Assembly: GCF_000284375.1 (NCBI RefSeq)
Contig: NC_017249.1
Coordinates: 6,999,001 to 7,063,000, forward strand
Direction: 5' to 3'
Source: Bradyrhizobium japonicum USDA 6
Lineage (GTDB): Bacteria; Pseudomonadota; Alphaproteobacteria; Rhizobiales; Xanthobacteraceae
DNA length: 64,000 bases
Shown: positions 25,499-34,141 of the stretch, piece after piece
Numbering within the stretch: position 1 is the stretch's first letter
Layout: each line of letters starts with the position of its first letter
Position numbers and translations under genes: made by a program
The notes under the pieces: model-generated
Told to the model about the DNA's origin: nothing
Databases searched by the model: none
The model's input: the letters and a program-made list of their open reading frames with translations, nothing else

Positions 25499-26743
25499 CT
25501 ACTTCATCGGCCAGATCGCCTCGGCGATCGCGGCCTGCGGCGGGAAGATGGTGACGAACTTGCCGCCGACATATTGCAGCAGCACCGGGTCGGCGTCGTT
25601 GTTCTGGCCGGCCTCGTCGAACTTGACGCGCTTCCAGGGCATGATGGTCTGCTCGCCCGGGATATCGGTCGCGGCCAGTGCATCGCGGATCTTCTCGCCG
25701 TCGGCCGACTTGGCGCGGCTGATGGCGTCGGCCAGGATGATCAGGCCCATGAACTGGCGCGAGGTGAGGTCGTTGAAGTCCTTGCCCGAGCGCGCCTTGA
25801 ACATCTCGTTGATCTTGCCGACCATGGGACGCTTCTGCGCGAGATCGAGCGAGAAGGTACCGCGCGAGATCACGCCTTCGAGCTTGTCGCCGACGGCATC
25901 ATAGAGCGCCTTCTCCGAGAAGCCGGCGTCCTGCGCCACGATCGCGTTCGGCTTGTAGCCCAGTTCGGCCATGGTCTTGACCAGCAGGATGCCGTCGGTG
26001 GTGTAGCTCGAGGGCATCAGCACGTCGGCATTGGCGGTCTTGAGCTGCTGCACCTCGGCCGAGAGCGAGGGCGAGTTGGCGCGGTACTTGATGTCGGTGA
26101 CGATCTTGTAGCCGCGCTCGCCGGCGATCTTGGCCTGGGCGTTGCCGGAATCGGTGCCGAAGATGGTATCCTCGTGGAACAGCGACAGCGTCTCGATCTT
26201 GGTGCCCTTCTTCTTCATGGCATCGAAGAAGTCGAACATCGCAGCCGAGTACATCTCGTCGTGCGGGGCGGCGCGGAAGTAATATTTGAGGCCGCGACGA
26301 TGCAGACTCGGCGAGGAGTTGTCGGCCGAGACGAACGGGATCTGGTAGCGTTCGCAGATCTGGCTGACGGTGACGGCGACCGCGCTCTGATAGGTACCGA
26401 TGATCGCGGAGACCTTCTCCTGCGTGATCAGACGCTCGGCTTCGGCGCGGCCCTTTTGCGGATCGGCCTGATGGTCGGCGAACACGAGGCGGACTTTTGC
26501 GCCGCCGAGGCCCGGCAGACCCTCGCCCTTGGCCAGCGGCAGATCGAAATCGGTGTCCTTGTTGATGACCTCGAGCGCGGTCTCATAGGCCTTCTGCGCG
26601 TCAACGCCCTGCTGCGCGCTGCCGCCGGAGAACGGATAGATGACGCCGATCACGACCTCCGAGGTCTGGGCGCGTGCAGCGAGCGGCACCAACGCGGCAG
26701 TGGCGGTGGCTCCTAGCAGCACGTCACGGCGAGAGATCGTCAT
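25499..26743 (-). CDS. ABC transporter substrate-binding protein (LivK-like, Tat-type signal)
   Basis: A 414-aa periplasmic type I binding protein. The signal peptide MTISRRDVLLGATATAALV with SRRDVLL is twin-arginine-like, and cleavage probably follows ALVPLAARA. The mature part begins EVVIGVIYPFSGGSAQQGVD, the usual LivK-type opening, and IIGTYQSAVAVTVSQ forms a ligand-pocket region. CAGGGGAC precedes the ATG. It belongs to the operon hydro-lyase, binding protein, livH, livM, livG, livF. The ligand is unknown. Confidence 0.9.
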   Translation of the reverse strand: MTISRRDVLLGATATAALVPLAARAQTSEVVIGVIYPFSGGSAQQGVDAQKAYETALEVINKDTDFDLPLAKGEGLPGLGGAKVRLVFADHQADPQKGRAEAERLITQEKVSAIIGTYQSAVAVTVSQICERYQIPFVSADNSSPSLHRRGLKYYFRAAPHDEMYSAAMFDFFDAMKKKGTKIETLSLFHEDTIFGTDSGNAQAKIAGERGYKIVTDIKYRANSPSLSAEVQQLKTANADVLMPSSYTTDGILLVKTMAELGYKPNAIVAQDAGFSEKALYDAVGDKLEGVISRGTFSLDLAQKRPMVGKINEMFKARSGKDFNDLTSRQFMGLIILADAISRAKSADGEKIRDALAATDIPGEQTIMPWKRVKFDEAGQNNDADPVLLQYVGGKFVTIFPPQAAIAEAIWPMK

Positions 26744-26833
26744 GGCAAAAGTCCCCTGTTACTAAATTTCGACTGATCGAATGGAGCGATTGATGGATGC
26801 GGTAAAGCCCGAAGAAGCAGCAAACGCTGCCTA

Positions 26834-27649
26834 CTAAATCACGGCCATGTTCCGGTTCTTCAGATCCGTCACCAGCATCAGGCCGGGCGAATGCGTGATC
26901 GCGAATGGTAGCCTGGCGGCGTTGATCACCGATTGCGGCGTCACGCCGCACGCCCAGAACACCGGGATCTCGTCGTCGGCGACGGGCACGGGATCGCCGT
27001 AGTCCGGCTTGGCGAGATCCTTGATGCCGATCAGGTGCGGATGCCCGAGATGCACGGGTGCACCGTGCACGGCGGGATAACGCGAGGTGATCTGCACCGC
27101 GCGGATCGCATCGGCCGGCTTGAACGGACGCATCGACACCACCATGGGACCGGCGAACGGACCGGCCTCGCCGCAGGCGATGTTGGTGCGGTACATCGGC
27201 ACGCGCACGTTCTGCTCGATGTGGCGGATCGGCATGCCCTCGTCGAGCAACGCCTCTTCGAACGAGAACGAGCAGCCGAGCACGAAGGTCACGAGATCGT
27301 CGCGCCAATGCTTGGTCACGTCGGTCGGCTCGTCGACCACTTCGCCGTCGCGCCAGACGCGGTAGCGCGGCACGTCGGTGCGGATGTCGAGATCGGCACC
27401 GAGTGCGGGGATGTGCGGGCTGCCGACGTCGGACATGCCGATGATCGGGCACGGTTTCGGATTGAGCTGGCAGAAGCGGTGGAAGGCGCCGGCGTATTCG
27501 GCCGGCAGGATCGCCAGATTGCCCTGGACGAAGCCGGGAGCGACGCCGGCGGTAGATCCGACCTGGCCGCCGCGATAGGCGAGCCGCGCCTGGCGGCTCG
27601 GGAGCGTGTCGGGCGTTTCAGTTTGCTGCGCTGCCACCAAAACAGTCAT
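26834..27649 (-). CDS. YcsI/DUF1445 family putative hydro-lyase
   Basis: A 271-aa protein of the DUF1445 family (B. subtilis YcsI; related to one domain of D-glutamate cyclase). Family stretches are [59 protein letters not shown] and [13 protein letters not shown]. The reaction is probably a dehydration/cyclisation or its reverse on an acidic amino-acid-like substrate (inference). I chose the ATG at 27649 (MTVLVAAQQ). It heads the liv operon and diverges from the LysR gene, so it likely acts on the imported compound. Confidence 0.88.
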   Translation of the reverse strand: MTVLVAAQQTETPDTLPSRQARLAYRGGQVGSTAGVAPGFVQGNLAILPAEYAGAFHRFCQLNPKPCPIIGMSDVGSPHIPALGADLDIRTDVPRYRVWRDGEVVDEPTDVTKHWRDDLVTFVLGCSFSFEEALLDEGMPIRHIEQNVRVPMYRTNIACGEAGPFAGPMVVSMRPFKPADAIRAVQITSRYPAVHGAPVHLGHPHLIGIKDLAKPDYGDPVPVADDEIPVFWACGVTPQSVINAARLPFAITHSPGLMLVTDLKNRNMAVI

Positions 27650-27729
27650 TTGTTCGACCTGCCTATAAACTCGACAAAGACAGCCAACACCAAGCATGCT
27701 ATAAAGTCTAATCTTCCTTTCTAATCGAT

Positions 27730-27752
27730 ATCGATAAATTCAATTTATCGAT
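27730..27752. promoter_or_regulatory. 23-bp perfect inverted repeat in LysR / hydro-lyase divergent region
   Basis: ATCGATAAATT (27730-27740) and AATTTATCGAT (27742-27752) are exact reverse complements around one base. A second palindrome ATCGATATCGAT (27724-27735) overlaps its left end. It lies 17 bp before the LysR start codon and about 80 bp before the hydro-lyase start, the expected place for an autoregulatory LysR site. AT-rich dyads of this kind are typical LysR targets. Confidence 0.7.
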
Positions 27753-27769
27753 CGGGAAAATCCTTCTCA

Positions 27770-28687
27770 ATGCTGGACTTCAGGTCGATCGAAACTTTCC
27801 TTTGGGTTGTGAAGCTCGGCAGCTTTCGCGGCGCCGCAGCACGGCTCAATACGACCCAGCCGGCGATCTCCCAGCGCATCGCCCAGCTCGAGCGCGAGAT
27901 GGGCGTGAAGCTCCTCAACCGCGATCATCGCGTTGCTTCGCCGACGCCGAGCGGCCGGCAGATGATGGTCTATGCCGAGAAGCTGATCGGTCTGCGCGCC
28001 CAGATGATGGCCGAGGTCGGCGACCGCTCGGCGATGCGCGGCGTGATGCGCCTCGGCGTCGCCGAGACCATCGTGCACACCTGGCTGCCGCGGCTCGTCA
28101 AAAGTATGAACGAAGTCTATCCGAACCTGTCGCTGGAGATCGAGGTCGACATCACGCCGAACCTCACCGCGCGCCTGCTCGCGCAGGAGATCGAGCTTGC
28201 CTTCGTGGTGGGGCCGCTGTCGGCCCCGGGCGTCCACAATCGCGTGCTCGCCGATTATCCGATCGGCTTTCTCGCAAGCCCCTCGCTCGGTCTCGGCAAC
28301 GGACCGGTGACGCCGGCGGAGCTTGCGCGGTTTCCGATCATCACTTTCCCGCGCAAGACCAAGCCATACGAGGTCGTGCGTGAGGTGTTCGACCGGCCGG
28401 AGCTGCCGCCGATCCGGCTCCATGCATCTGCTTCGCTGGCGACCGTCATCCACATGGCGGTCGAGGGGCTCGGCATCGCCGTGATCCCCGACGCCATCGT
28501 CGAGAACGAGCTCGCCGACGGGCGGCTGCAACTGCTCGACACCGATCTTGCGATCGCGCCGCTGACATTCACGGCGAGTTGGCTCGCCTCGCCTGACGTC
28601 GTCGCGGTGGAGCGCGTCGCCGAGCTCGCACGGCAGATTGCGCAGAGCAGCCTCGCGGTTGACGAGTCCGCGCCGGCGCGTCATTGA
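27770..28687 (+). CDS. LysR family transcriptional regulator
   Basis: A 305-aa regulator. The N-terminal winged HTH is evident (FRGAAARLNTTQPAISQRIA, about residues 18-37), followed by an effector-binding domain with GVAETIVHTWLPRLV and MAVEGLGIAVIPDAIV. It diverges from the hydro-lyase/liv operon and is followed without a gap by the amidohydrolase gene (stop 28687, next start 28720), so it probably controls both arms in response to the transported compound. Confidence 0.92.
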   Translation: MLDFRSIETFLWVVKLGSFRGAAARLNTTQPAISQRIAQLEREMGVKLLNRDHRVASPTPSGRQMMVYAEKLIGLRAQMMAEVGDRSAMRGVMRLGVAETIVHTWLPRLVKSMNEVYPNLSLEIEVDITPNLTARLLAQEIELAFVVGPLSAPGVHNRVLADYPIGFLASPSLGLGNGPVTPAELARFPIITFPRKTKPYEVVREVFDRPELPPIRLHASASLATVIHMAVEGLGIAVIPDAIVENELADGRLQLLDTDLAIAPLTFTASWLASPDVVAVERVAELARQIAQSSLAVDESAPARH

Positions 28688-28719
28688 AAAAGGCGCCGGA
28701 CAAAAGAGAGACTGACCGC

Positions 28720-29970
28720 ATGAGCCGAGCCGCCACCAATCTGCAAATCGATTCCGCCCGCCTCTGGGGCTCCATCCACGAGACCGCCCAGTTTGGCGGG
28801 ACGGCCAAGGGCGGTGTGCGGCGGCTGACGCTGAGCAGCGAAGACAAGCAGGTGCGCGATTGGTTCCGCAAGGCTTGCGAGGACGCCGGCCTCGAGGTGC
28901 ACACCGATGCGCTCGGCTCACAGTTCGGCCTGCGCAAGGGCCGCGACATGTCGAAGCTGCCCGTCGGCATCGGCTCGCATCTAGATACCCAGCCGACCGG
29001 CGGCAAATATGACGGCATTCTGGGGACGCTCGGCGCGCTGGAAGTGATCCGCACGCTGAACGACGCGGGCATCGAAACCGAAGCGCCGATCTGCGTCGTC
29101 AACTGGACCAACGAGGAAGGCTCGCGCTTCGCACCTGCGATGATGGCGTCCGCCGCTTACGTCGGCGATTTCACCACCGATGACATCCTGTCGCGCAAGG
29201 ATATCGACGGCACGACCGTCAGCCAGGCGCTCGACAGCATCGGCTATCGCGGCGACAAGCCGGTCGGCTTCCAGAAGCTCGGCTGCTTCGTCGAGCTGCA
29301 CATCGAGCAGGGTCCGATCCTCGAGGCCGAAGGCAAGACCATCGGCGTGGTCGATTCCGGCCAGGGCGTGCTCTGGTACGACGGCAAGATCTCCGGCTTC
29401 GAGAGCCATGCCGGGTCGACGCCGATGCCGCTGCGGCGCGATGCGCTCGCGACACTCTCCGAAATCGTGCTGGCGATGGAGGCCATTGCGAAGAAGCACG
29501 GGCCGAAAGCAGTCGGCACCATCGGCGAGGCCGTGATCGCAAATCCCTCGCGCAACGTCATTCCCGGCGAGATCGCCTTCACCATGGACTGCCGCAGCGC
29601 GGATGGCGCCATCATGGACGCGCTCGATCGCGATCTTCGCGCCGCAATTGCCGAGATCGCCGCGCGCCGCAAGGTCGAGGTCAAGATCGACCTGGTCTGG
29701 CGCAAGCCGCCGACGCATTTCGATCCCAAGCTGATCGCGGCGGTCGAGAACGCGGCAAAGACGCTCGGCTATTCCTCTCGCCGCATCACTTCCGGCGCCG
29801 GCCACGATGCCTGCAACCTCAATACCGTCATGCCGGCGGCGATGGTGTTCGTGCCCTGCAAGGACGGCATCAGCCACAACGAGCTGGAGGATGCCACGCA
29901 GCCCGACTGCGCCGCGGGCACCAACGTGCTGATGCACACCGTGCTGGCGATCGCCGGCGTCGCGCCCTGA
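28720..29970 (+). CDS. M20-family Zn-dependent amidohydrolase (N-carbamoyl amino acid / allantoate type)
   Basis: A 416-aa metallopeptidase-fold hydrolase of the AllC / L-carbamoylase branch. Metal ligands appear in GSHLDTQPTGGKYDG (His87, Asp98) and NWTNEEGSRF; the dimer-domain motif FESHAGSTPMPLRRDA and the C-terminal SGAGHDACNL plus GISHNELED follow. Such enzymes hydrolyse N-carbamoyl amino acids, ureidoglycolate-type compounds or allantoate. I used the ATG at 28720 (MSRAATNLQI), preceded by AGAGAGAC; a start at 28684 is possible. Its place after a LysR gene and before two dehydrogenases supports a catabolic role. Confidence 0.9.
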   Translation: MSRAATNLQIDSARLWGSIHETAQFGGTAKGGVRRLTLSSEDKQVRDWFRKACEDAGLEVHTDALGSQFGLRKGRDMSKLPVGIGSHLDTQPTGGKYDGILGTLGALEVIRTLNDAGIETEAPICVVNWTNEEGSRFAPAMMASAAYVGDFTTDDILSRKDIDGTTVSQALDSIGYRGDKPVGFQKLGCFVELHIEQGPILEAEGKTIGVVDSGQGVLWYDGKISGFESHAGSTPMPLRRDALATLSEIVLAMEAIAKKHGPKAVGTIGEAVIANPSRNVIPGEIAFTMDCRSADGAIMDALDRDLRAAIAEIAARRKVEVKIDLVWRKPPTHFDPKLIAAVENAAKTLGYSSRRITSGAGHDACNLNTVMPAAMVFVPCKDGISHNELEDATQPDCAAGTNVLMHTVLAIAGVAP

Positions 29971-29982
29971 TCGGAGAGAGCC

Positions 29983-30894
29983 ATGCGCGGAGTTTTCGTC
30001 GACGCCAACGAAGCCCTCGCCGTGATCATGGAGCGGCTGGAGAAGCCCGGCGATCCCGAGGTGCGGATCCACAGGGATCCCGACATCAAGCCCGAGCAAT
30101 ATCCTGAAGTCCTCGATGGTGCGGAGATCGCCATCGTCGACCACACCGCGCTGCCGACCGAGGTCGCGAAGAAATGCACCGGCCTCAAGCACGTCGTGTT
30201 CCTCGGCACCGGCGCGCGCAGCTATATGAATCCGGAAGAGCTCGCCGAGCTCGGCATCTCCGTGCATCTGATCAAGGGTTATGGCGACACGGCAGTCGCG
30301 GAGTCCGCGATCGCGCTGATGTGGGCCTCCGCCCGCGTCATCGCGATGATGGACCGCGAGATGCGCGTCGGCAACTGGCTGCGCGAGGACGGCATGCAGC
30401 TCACCGGCAAGACGCTCGGCCTGATCGGCTTCGGCGGCATCGCTGCGGAAGTCGCACGCATTGCGGTCGGCTCAGGCATGAAGGTGATCGCCTGGAACCG
30501 GTCGCCAAAGAGCCATCCGGGCGTCGAGTTCACCGATCTCGACACGCTGTTGGCGAGAAGCGACGTCGTGTCGCTGCATCTGCTGCTCAACGACGAGACC
30601 CGCGGCATGATCACGCGCGAGAAGATTTTTGCGATGAAGCCCGGCGTCATCCTGATCAACACCGCGCGTGCCGCGGTCGTCGACGAGCCCGCGATGATCG
30701 ACGCGCTGAAGTCCGGCCACATCCGCCATGCCGGCCTCGACGTCTTCAACATCGAGCCCCTGCCCGGCGACCATCCGCTGACAAAACTGCCGAACGTGAC
30801 GCTATCGGCGCATTCGGCCTTCCGCACGCCGGAAGCGAGCGAGAACCTGATTGAAGCGGCATGGGTCCATTGCCGCCGGATCGTGAAGGGATAA
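29983..30894 (+). CDS. D-2-hydroxyacid dehydrogenase family protein
   Basis: A 303-aa NAD(P)-dependent dehydrogenase of the D-isomer 2-hydroxyacid family. The Rossmann motif is GLIGFGGIAAEVARIAVGSG, the Arg region is INTARAAVVDEPAMIDAL, the Glu region FNIEPLPGDHPL, and the catalytic His lies in LSAHSAFRTPEAS. It should interconvert a 2-oxo acid and its D-hydroxy acid. The ATG lies 12 nt after the amidohydrolase stop, so they share a transcript. Confidence 0.9.
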   Translation: MRGVFVDANEALAVIMERLEKPGDPEVRIHRDPDIKPEQYPEVLDGAEIAIVDHTALPTEVAKKCTGLKHVVFLGTGARSYMNPEELAELGISVHLIKGYGDTAVAESAIALMWASARVIAMMDREMRVGNWLREDGMQLTGKTLGLIGFGGIAAEVARIAVGSGMKVIAWNRSPKSHPGVEFTDLDTLLARSDVVSLHLLLNDETRGMITREKIFAMKPGVILINTARAAVVDEPAMIDALKSGHIRHAGLDVFNIEPLPGDHPLTKLPNVTLSAHSAFRTPEASENLIEAAWVHCRRIVKG

Positions 30895-30905
30895 AAGCAA
30901 CAACA

Positions 30906-31979
30906 ATGGCCGACTATCGCACCATCAAGGCACAGCCGCTCACCAACGTCGTCCGTGCCATCGTCAAGGCGGGCGGCTCCACGGACCGCGAAGCCGAGCT
31001 CGTGTCCACCAACCTCGTCGAGGCCAATCTTAGAGGGCATGACTCGCACGGCGTCGGCATGATCCCGCGCTATGTCCAGAGCGTCACCACGGGCGGCCTC
31101 GCCGTGAACCAGCATGTCAAGATCGTGCTCGACACCGGTCCGCTTCTCACCCTGGACGGCCTCACCGGCTATGGCCAGGTGATCGGCCATGAAGCGATGG
31201 AGCTGGCTGCCGAGCGCGCCAAACGCAACGGCGTGTGTCTCGTCGGCCTCTCCAACTCGCACCACATCGGCCGTATCGGCCATTGGGCCGAGCAGTGCAT
31301 CGACCACGGGCTGGTCTCGATCCACTTCGTCAACGTGATCTCGCGCCCGATCGTGGCGCCGTGGGGCGGCAGCGATGCGCGCCACGGCACCAACCCGTTC
31401 TGTGTCGGCATCCCGCGCAGAGGCAAGGATCCGATCGTGCTCGACTTCGCCACCAGCAGGATCGCGCAAGGCAAGACCCGCGTCGCCCACAACAAGGGCG
31501 TCGAGCTCGAGCCTGGCACCATCATCGACAACGAAGGCAAGCCGACCACCAACCCGCGCTACACCGTGATCCCGCCGCACGGCGCCATCCTGCCGTTCGG
31601 CGAGCACAAGGGCTCCGGCCTCGCACTCGTGTGCGAAATCCTCGGCGGCGCGCTGTCCGGCGGGCAGGTGGTCAAGGGCCCGTCCGACGGCAAGTACAAC
31701 GTCCTCAACGGCATGCTCTCGATCATCATCGATCCGGGCAAGCTTGGCACCGGCGAAAACCTCGCGCGCGAAGTCGAAAGCTTCGTCGCCTGGCACACCG
31801 GCTCGCCGCCCGCCCCCGGCGTCGACAAGGTGAAGATCGCCGGCGACCCCGAGCGCGAAACCAGGAAGAAGCGTCTGGCCGAAGGCATTCCGGTCGACCC
31901 GACCACCTGGCAGGAAATCCTGGAGGCCGGGAAGAAGTTCGGGCTGGATCAGGCTGCGATCGAGAAGATCGCGGGCTAG
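30906..31979 (+). CDS. Ldh2-family (malate/lactate/ureidoglycolate) dehydrogenase
   Basis: A 357-aa NAD(P)-dependent oxidoreductase of the Ldh2 family, unrelated in fold to classical lactate dehydrogenase. Family motifs are LRGHDSHGVGMIPRYV, GLSNSHHIGRIGHWAE and FGEHKGSGLALVCEIL. Members include L-malate, L-sulfolactate and ureidoglycolate (AllD) dehydrogenases. With an AllC-like hydrolase two genes upstream, the ureide option is attractive but unproven. The ATG at 30906 lies 11 nt after the previous stop. Confidence 0.9.
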   Translation: MADYRTIKAQPLTNVVRAIVKAGGSTDREAELVSTNLVEANLRGHDSHGVGMIPRYVQSVTTGGLAVNQHVKIVLDTGPLLTLDGLTGYGQVIGHEAMELAAERAKRNGVCLVGLSNSHHIGRIGHWAEQCIDHGLVSIHFVNVISRPIVAPWGGSDARHGTNPFCVGIPRRGKDPIVLDFATSRIAQGKTRVAHNKGVELEPGTIIDNEGKPTTNPRYTVIPPHGAILPFGEHKGSGLALVCEILGGALSGGQVVKGPSDGKYNVLNGMLSIIIDPGKLGTGENLAREVESFVAWHTGSPPAPGVDKVKIAGDPERETRKKRLAEGIPVDPTTWQEILEAGKKFGLDQAAIEKIAG

Positions 31980-32090
31980 TCGGGAACGAAGTGCATCGCT
32001 GACAATAGCCCGGCCAAGTGCACTATCGCGCAACGAGGTCTGGACTGAGGCGAAGCATCACCGCACTCGTGGAGCGGATTTGAACCGGCC

Positions 32091-32112
32091 CGCGTCGTCT
32101 CACGACGACGCG
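32091..32112. other. Hairpin upstream of the SUFU gene
   Basis: CGCGTCGT and ACGACGCG form a perfect 8-bp stem with a 6-nt loop, 35 bp before the SUFU-domain start codon. There is no T-run. It may be an operator or part of the leader. Confidence 0.4.
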
Positions 32113-32146
32113 AATATCCCGGTCCACAGCCGCCCCCGAGGTTCAC

Positions 32147-32782
32147 ATGTTCTCCCGTCTTGCAAAGCTCATGTCCGGCTCGAGCGAGCCGTTACCCGAA
32201 ACCGACTTCTACCGGCATCGGCTCGCGATCTATGAAAGCGAGCTTGGCGAGCCCGAGCACAGCGACCGCGCGGAGCGCCGCATCGACATCCACGCCTTTG
32301 GCCGCGATTTCGTGCCGGTGTGCGAAGAGGGATCTGACGAAGGTTATGTCCTTCTCACCAACGGCATGAGTGAGCAGCGGATGCCGGGAGTGCATGGGGA
32401 CGCGAAGCCGCGTGCCGAGCTGATGTGGTACGTCCGCGAGCCGACGCCGGAGATCTGCGCCAATCTGCGCTGGCTCGCCAATCTGCCGTTCATCGACACG
32501 ACCTGGTTCGGTTTTGGTCACCGGGTCGCGATGCCCTCGCCGCCCATGGCCGGAACGGAATTTCAGACGTTCCTGTTTCTGACGCCGATCATCGGTCCGG
32601 ATAAGCGCCTCGCCGAGGCGCTTGAGATATCGGGCGATCCGGTGGAAATCCTGACGGTGAACCTGATCTCGCGCCAGGAGCTGGAGCTGATCAAGTCCAG
32701 GGGGCTCGATCCGTTTCTCGATCTGCTCGACGAGCATGACTATCCGCCGATCTTCGATCCGGCGCGGAAATCGTATGTGTAG
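32147..32782 (+). CDS. Suppressor-of-fused (SUFU) domain protein
   Basis: A 211-aa soluble protein built of one SUFU domain (PF05076 type). Recognisable stretches are DEGYVLLTNGMSEQRMPG, AELMWYVREPTPEICANLRW, and DTTWFGFGHRVAMPSPPMAG followed by FQTFLFLTPI. Bacterial SUFU proteins are of unknown cellular role; some are immunity proteins for polymorphic toxins. No toxin gene is adjacent here: neighbours are dehydrogenases in metabolic operons. It is flanked by a hairpin and a palindromic repeat, so it is probably its own transcription unit. Confidence 0.78.
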   Translation: MFSRLAKLMSGSSEPLPETDFYRHRLAIYESELGEPEHSDRAERRIDIHAFGRDFVPVCEEGSDEGYVLLTNGMSEQRMPGVHGDAKPRAELMWYVREPTPEICANLRWLANLPFIDTTWFGFGHRVAMPSPPMAGTEFQTFLFLTPIIGPDKRLAEALEISGDPVEILTVNLISRQELELIKSRGLDPFLDLLDEHDYPPIFDPARKSYV

Positions 32783-32893
32783 GGTGGGTTAGCCAAGCGC
32801 ATGCGCGAAGCTCATCTGCTTGGCGTAACCCACCTCTTCTGTCTCTGCGGATAGGAACAGTGGTGGGTTACGCCTTCGGCTAATCCACTCTAC
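32779..32893. repeat. Palindromic repeat, GTAGGGTGGGTTAGCC type
   Basis: GTAGGGTGGGTTAGCC at the left is mirrored by GGCTAATCCACTCTAC at the right; inner arms GGCGTAACCCACC and GGTGGGTTACGCC are exact reverse complements. It begins within the SUFU stop codon and ends 16 bp before the tartrate dehydrogenase stop, between convergent genes. Confidence 0.85.
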
Positions 32894-32908
32894 GCAGTTC
32901 GCTTCGCC

Positions 32909-33982
32909 TCAATCCACCATATCCGCAACCGCCTTGCCGCAGGCAGTCGTGTCGGCGTTGCCGCCGAGGTCCTTAGTGCGCAGCGTGCGTTCGGCGAGCG
33001 TGCGCTCGATCGCATCGACGATCGACTTGCCGGCGACCTTCTCGCCGAGGTGCTCGAGCATCATCGCGCCGGACCAGATCGCGCCGATCGGGTTGGCGAT
33101 GCCCTGCCCCGCAATGTCGGGCGCCGAGCCGTGCACCGGCTCGAACACCGAGGGGAAATCGCCCTCGGGGTTGATGTTGCCTGACGGCGCGATACCGATG
33201 GTGCCGGTGCAGGCCGGGCCGAGATCGGAGAGGATGTCGCCGAACAGATTCGAGCCGACCACCACATCGAACCAGTCCGGATGCAGCACGAAGTTCGCGG
33301 TCAGGATGTCGATGTGGTACTTGTCCCACTTCACGCCCGGAAACTTCTTGGCCATCGCCTCCACGCGCTCGTCCCAATAGGGCATGGTGATGGAGATGCC
33401 GTTGGACTTGGTCGCCGAGGTCAGGTGCTTCTTCGGGCGCGACTGCGCGAGCTCGAAAGCGAATTTCAGGATGCGGTCGACGCCGGTGCGGGTCATCACC
33501 GTCTGCTGCGTGACGAACTCGCGGTCGGTGTCCGGGAACATGCGGCCGCCGACGGAGGAATATTCACCCTCGGTGTTCTCGCGCACCACCCAGAAATCGA
33601 TGTCGCCGGGCTTGCGGTTCGCCAGCGGCGACGGCACGCCGGGCATCAGCCGCACCGGGCGCAAATTCACATACTGGTCGAACTCGCGGCGAAACTTGAT
33701 CAGCGACCCCCACAGCGAGACGTGATCCGGAATCTTGGCCGGCCAGCCGACGGCGCCGAAATAGATCGCGTCATGCTTGCCGATCTTTTCCTTCCAATCG
33801 TCGGGCATCATCTGGCCGTGCTTCTCGTAATAGTCCCAGGACGAGAAGTCGAAATGGTCGAAATGCAGGGACACCCCGTGCTTCTTCGCCGCTGCCTCCA
33901 GAACGCGCAGGCCCTCGGGCATCACTTCCTTGCCGATGCCGTCGCCGGGAATGACTGCAATCCGGTATTGTTTCTTGCTCAT
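32909..33982 (-). CDS. Tartrate / D-malate dehydrogenase (isocitrate/isopropylmalate DH family)
   Basis: A 357-aa NAD-dependent oxidative decarboxylase. It opens YRIAVIPGDGIGKEVMPEGL, has the substrate loop FRREFDQYVNLRPVRLMPGV, the VRENTEGEYS motif, and the metal-binding DILSDLGPACTGTIGIAPSG; FEPVHGSAPDIAGQGIANPI is the NAD-binding end. The loop sequence matches tartrate/D-malate dehydrogenases (TtuC/DmlA) and not isopropylmalate dehydrogenase. The ATG at 33982 is chosen; a much longer upstream open frame reads antisense through the divergent SDR. Confidence 0.92.
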   Translation of the reverse strand: MSKKQYRIAVIPGDGIGKEVMPEGLRVLEAAAKKHGVSLHFDHFDFSSWDYYEKHGQMMPDDWKEKIGKHDAIYFGAVGWPAKIPDHVSLWGSLIKFRREFDQYVNLRPVRLMPGVPSPLANRKPGDIDFWVVRENTEGEYSSVGGRMFPDTDREFVTQQTVMTRTGVDRILKFAFELAQSRPKKHLTSATKSNGISITMPYWDERVEAMAKKFPGVKWDKYHIDILTANFVLHPDWFDVVVGSNLFGDILSDLGPACTGTIGIAPSGNINPEGDFPSVFEPVHGSAPDIAGQGIANPIGAIWSGAMMLEHLGEKVAGKSIVDAIERTLAERTLRTKDLGGNADTTACGKAVADMVD

Positions 33983-34051
33983 CGAGAACGTCCTTGGTTG
34001 GTCCGGCAGCCGCCGCCTTTTTGACCGCACTGCAATGGACCAAACTCGGCA

Positions 34052-34071
34052 GCAGTGCAACGCTGCACTGC
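34052..34071. promoter_or_regulatory. 20-bp inverted repeat in tartrate DH / SDR divergent promoter
   Basis: GCAGTGCA (34052-34059) and TGCACTGC (34064-34071) are exact reverse complements around ACGC. A further GCACTGCAATG occurs at 34027-34037 and again at 34065-34075, giving three related half-sites in 50 bp. The region lies between divergent starts at 33982 and 34142, so a regulator bound here could control both. No regulator gene is adjacent. Confidence 0.6.
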
Positions 34072-34141
34072 AATGTTGACCGTGGCGCGGCCGAGCGCCT
34101 ACTGATTTGATCCTGATGTTCCCACCGAGCGAGTACCCTTC

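Noticed and set aside
30279..32033. A minus-strand open frame of about 580 codons over the two dehydrogenase genes
   Set aside because: It is antisense to strong family matches, and its own translation is low-complexity.
32069..32092. GGATTTGAACC, resembling the complement of a tRNA T-arm
   Set aside because: Flanking bases do not form a T-stem or the rest of a cloverleaf, and no 3' CCA or acceptor stem is present.
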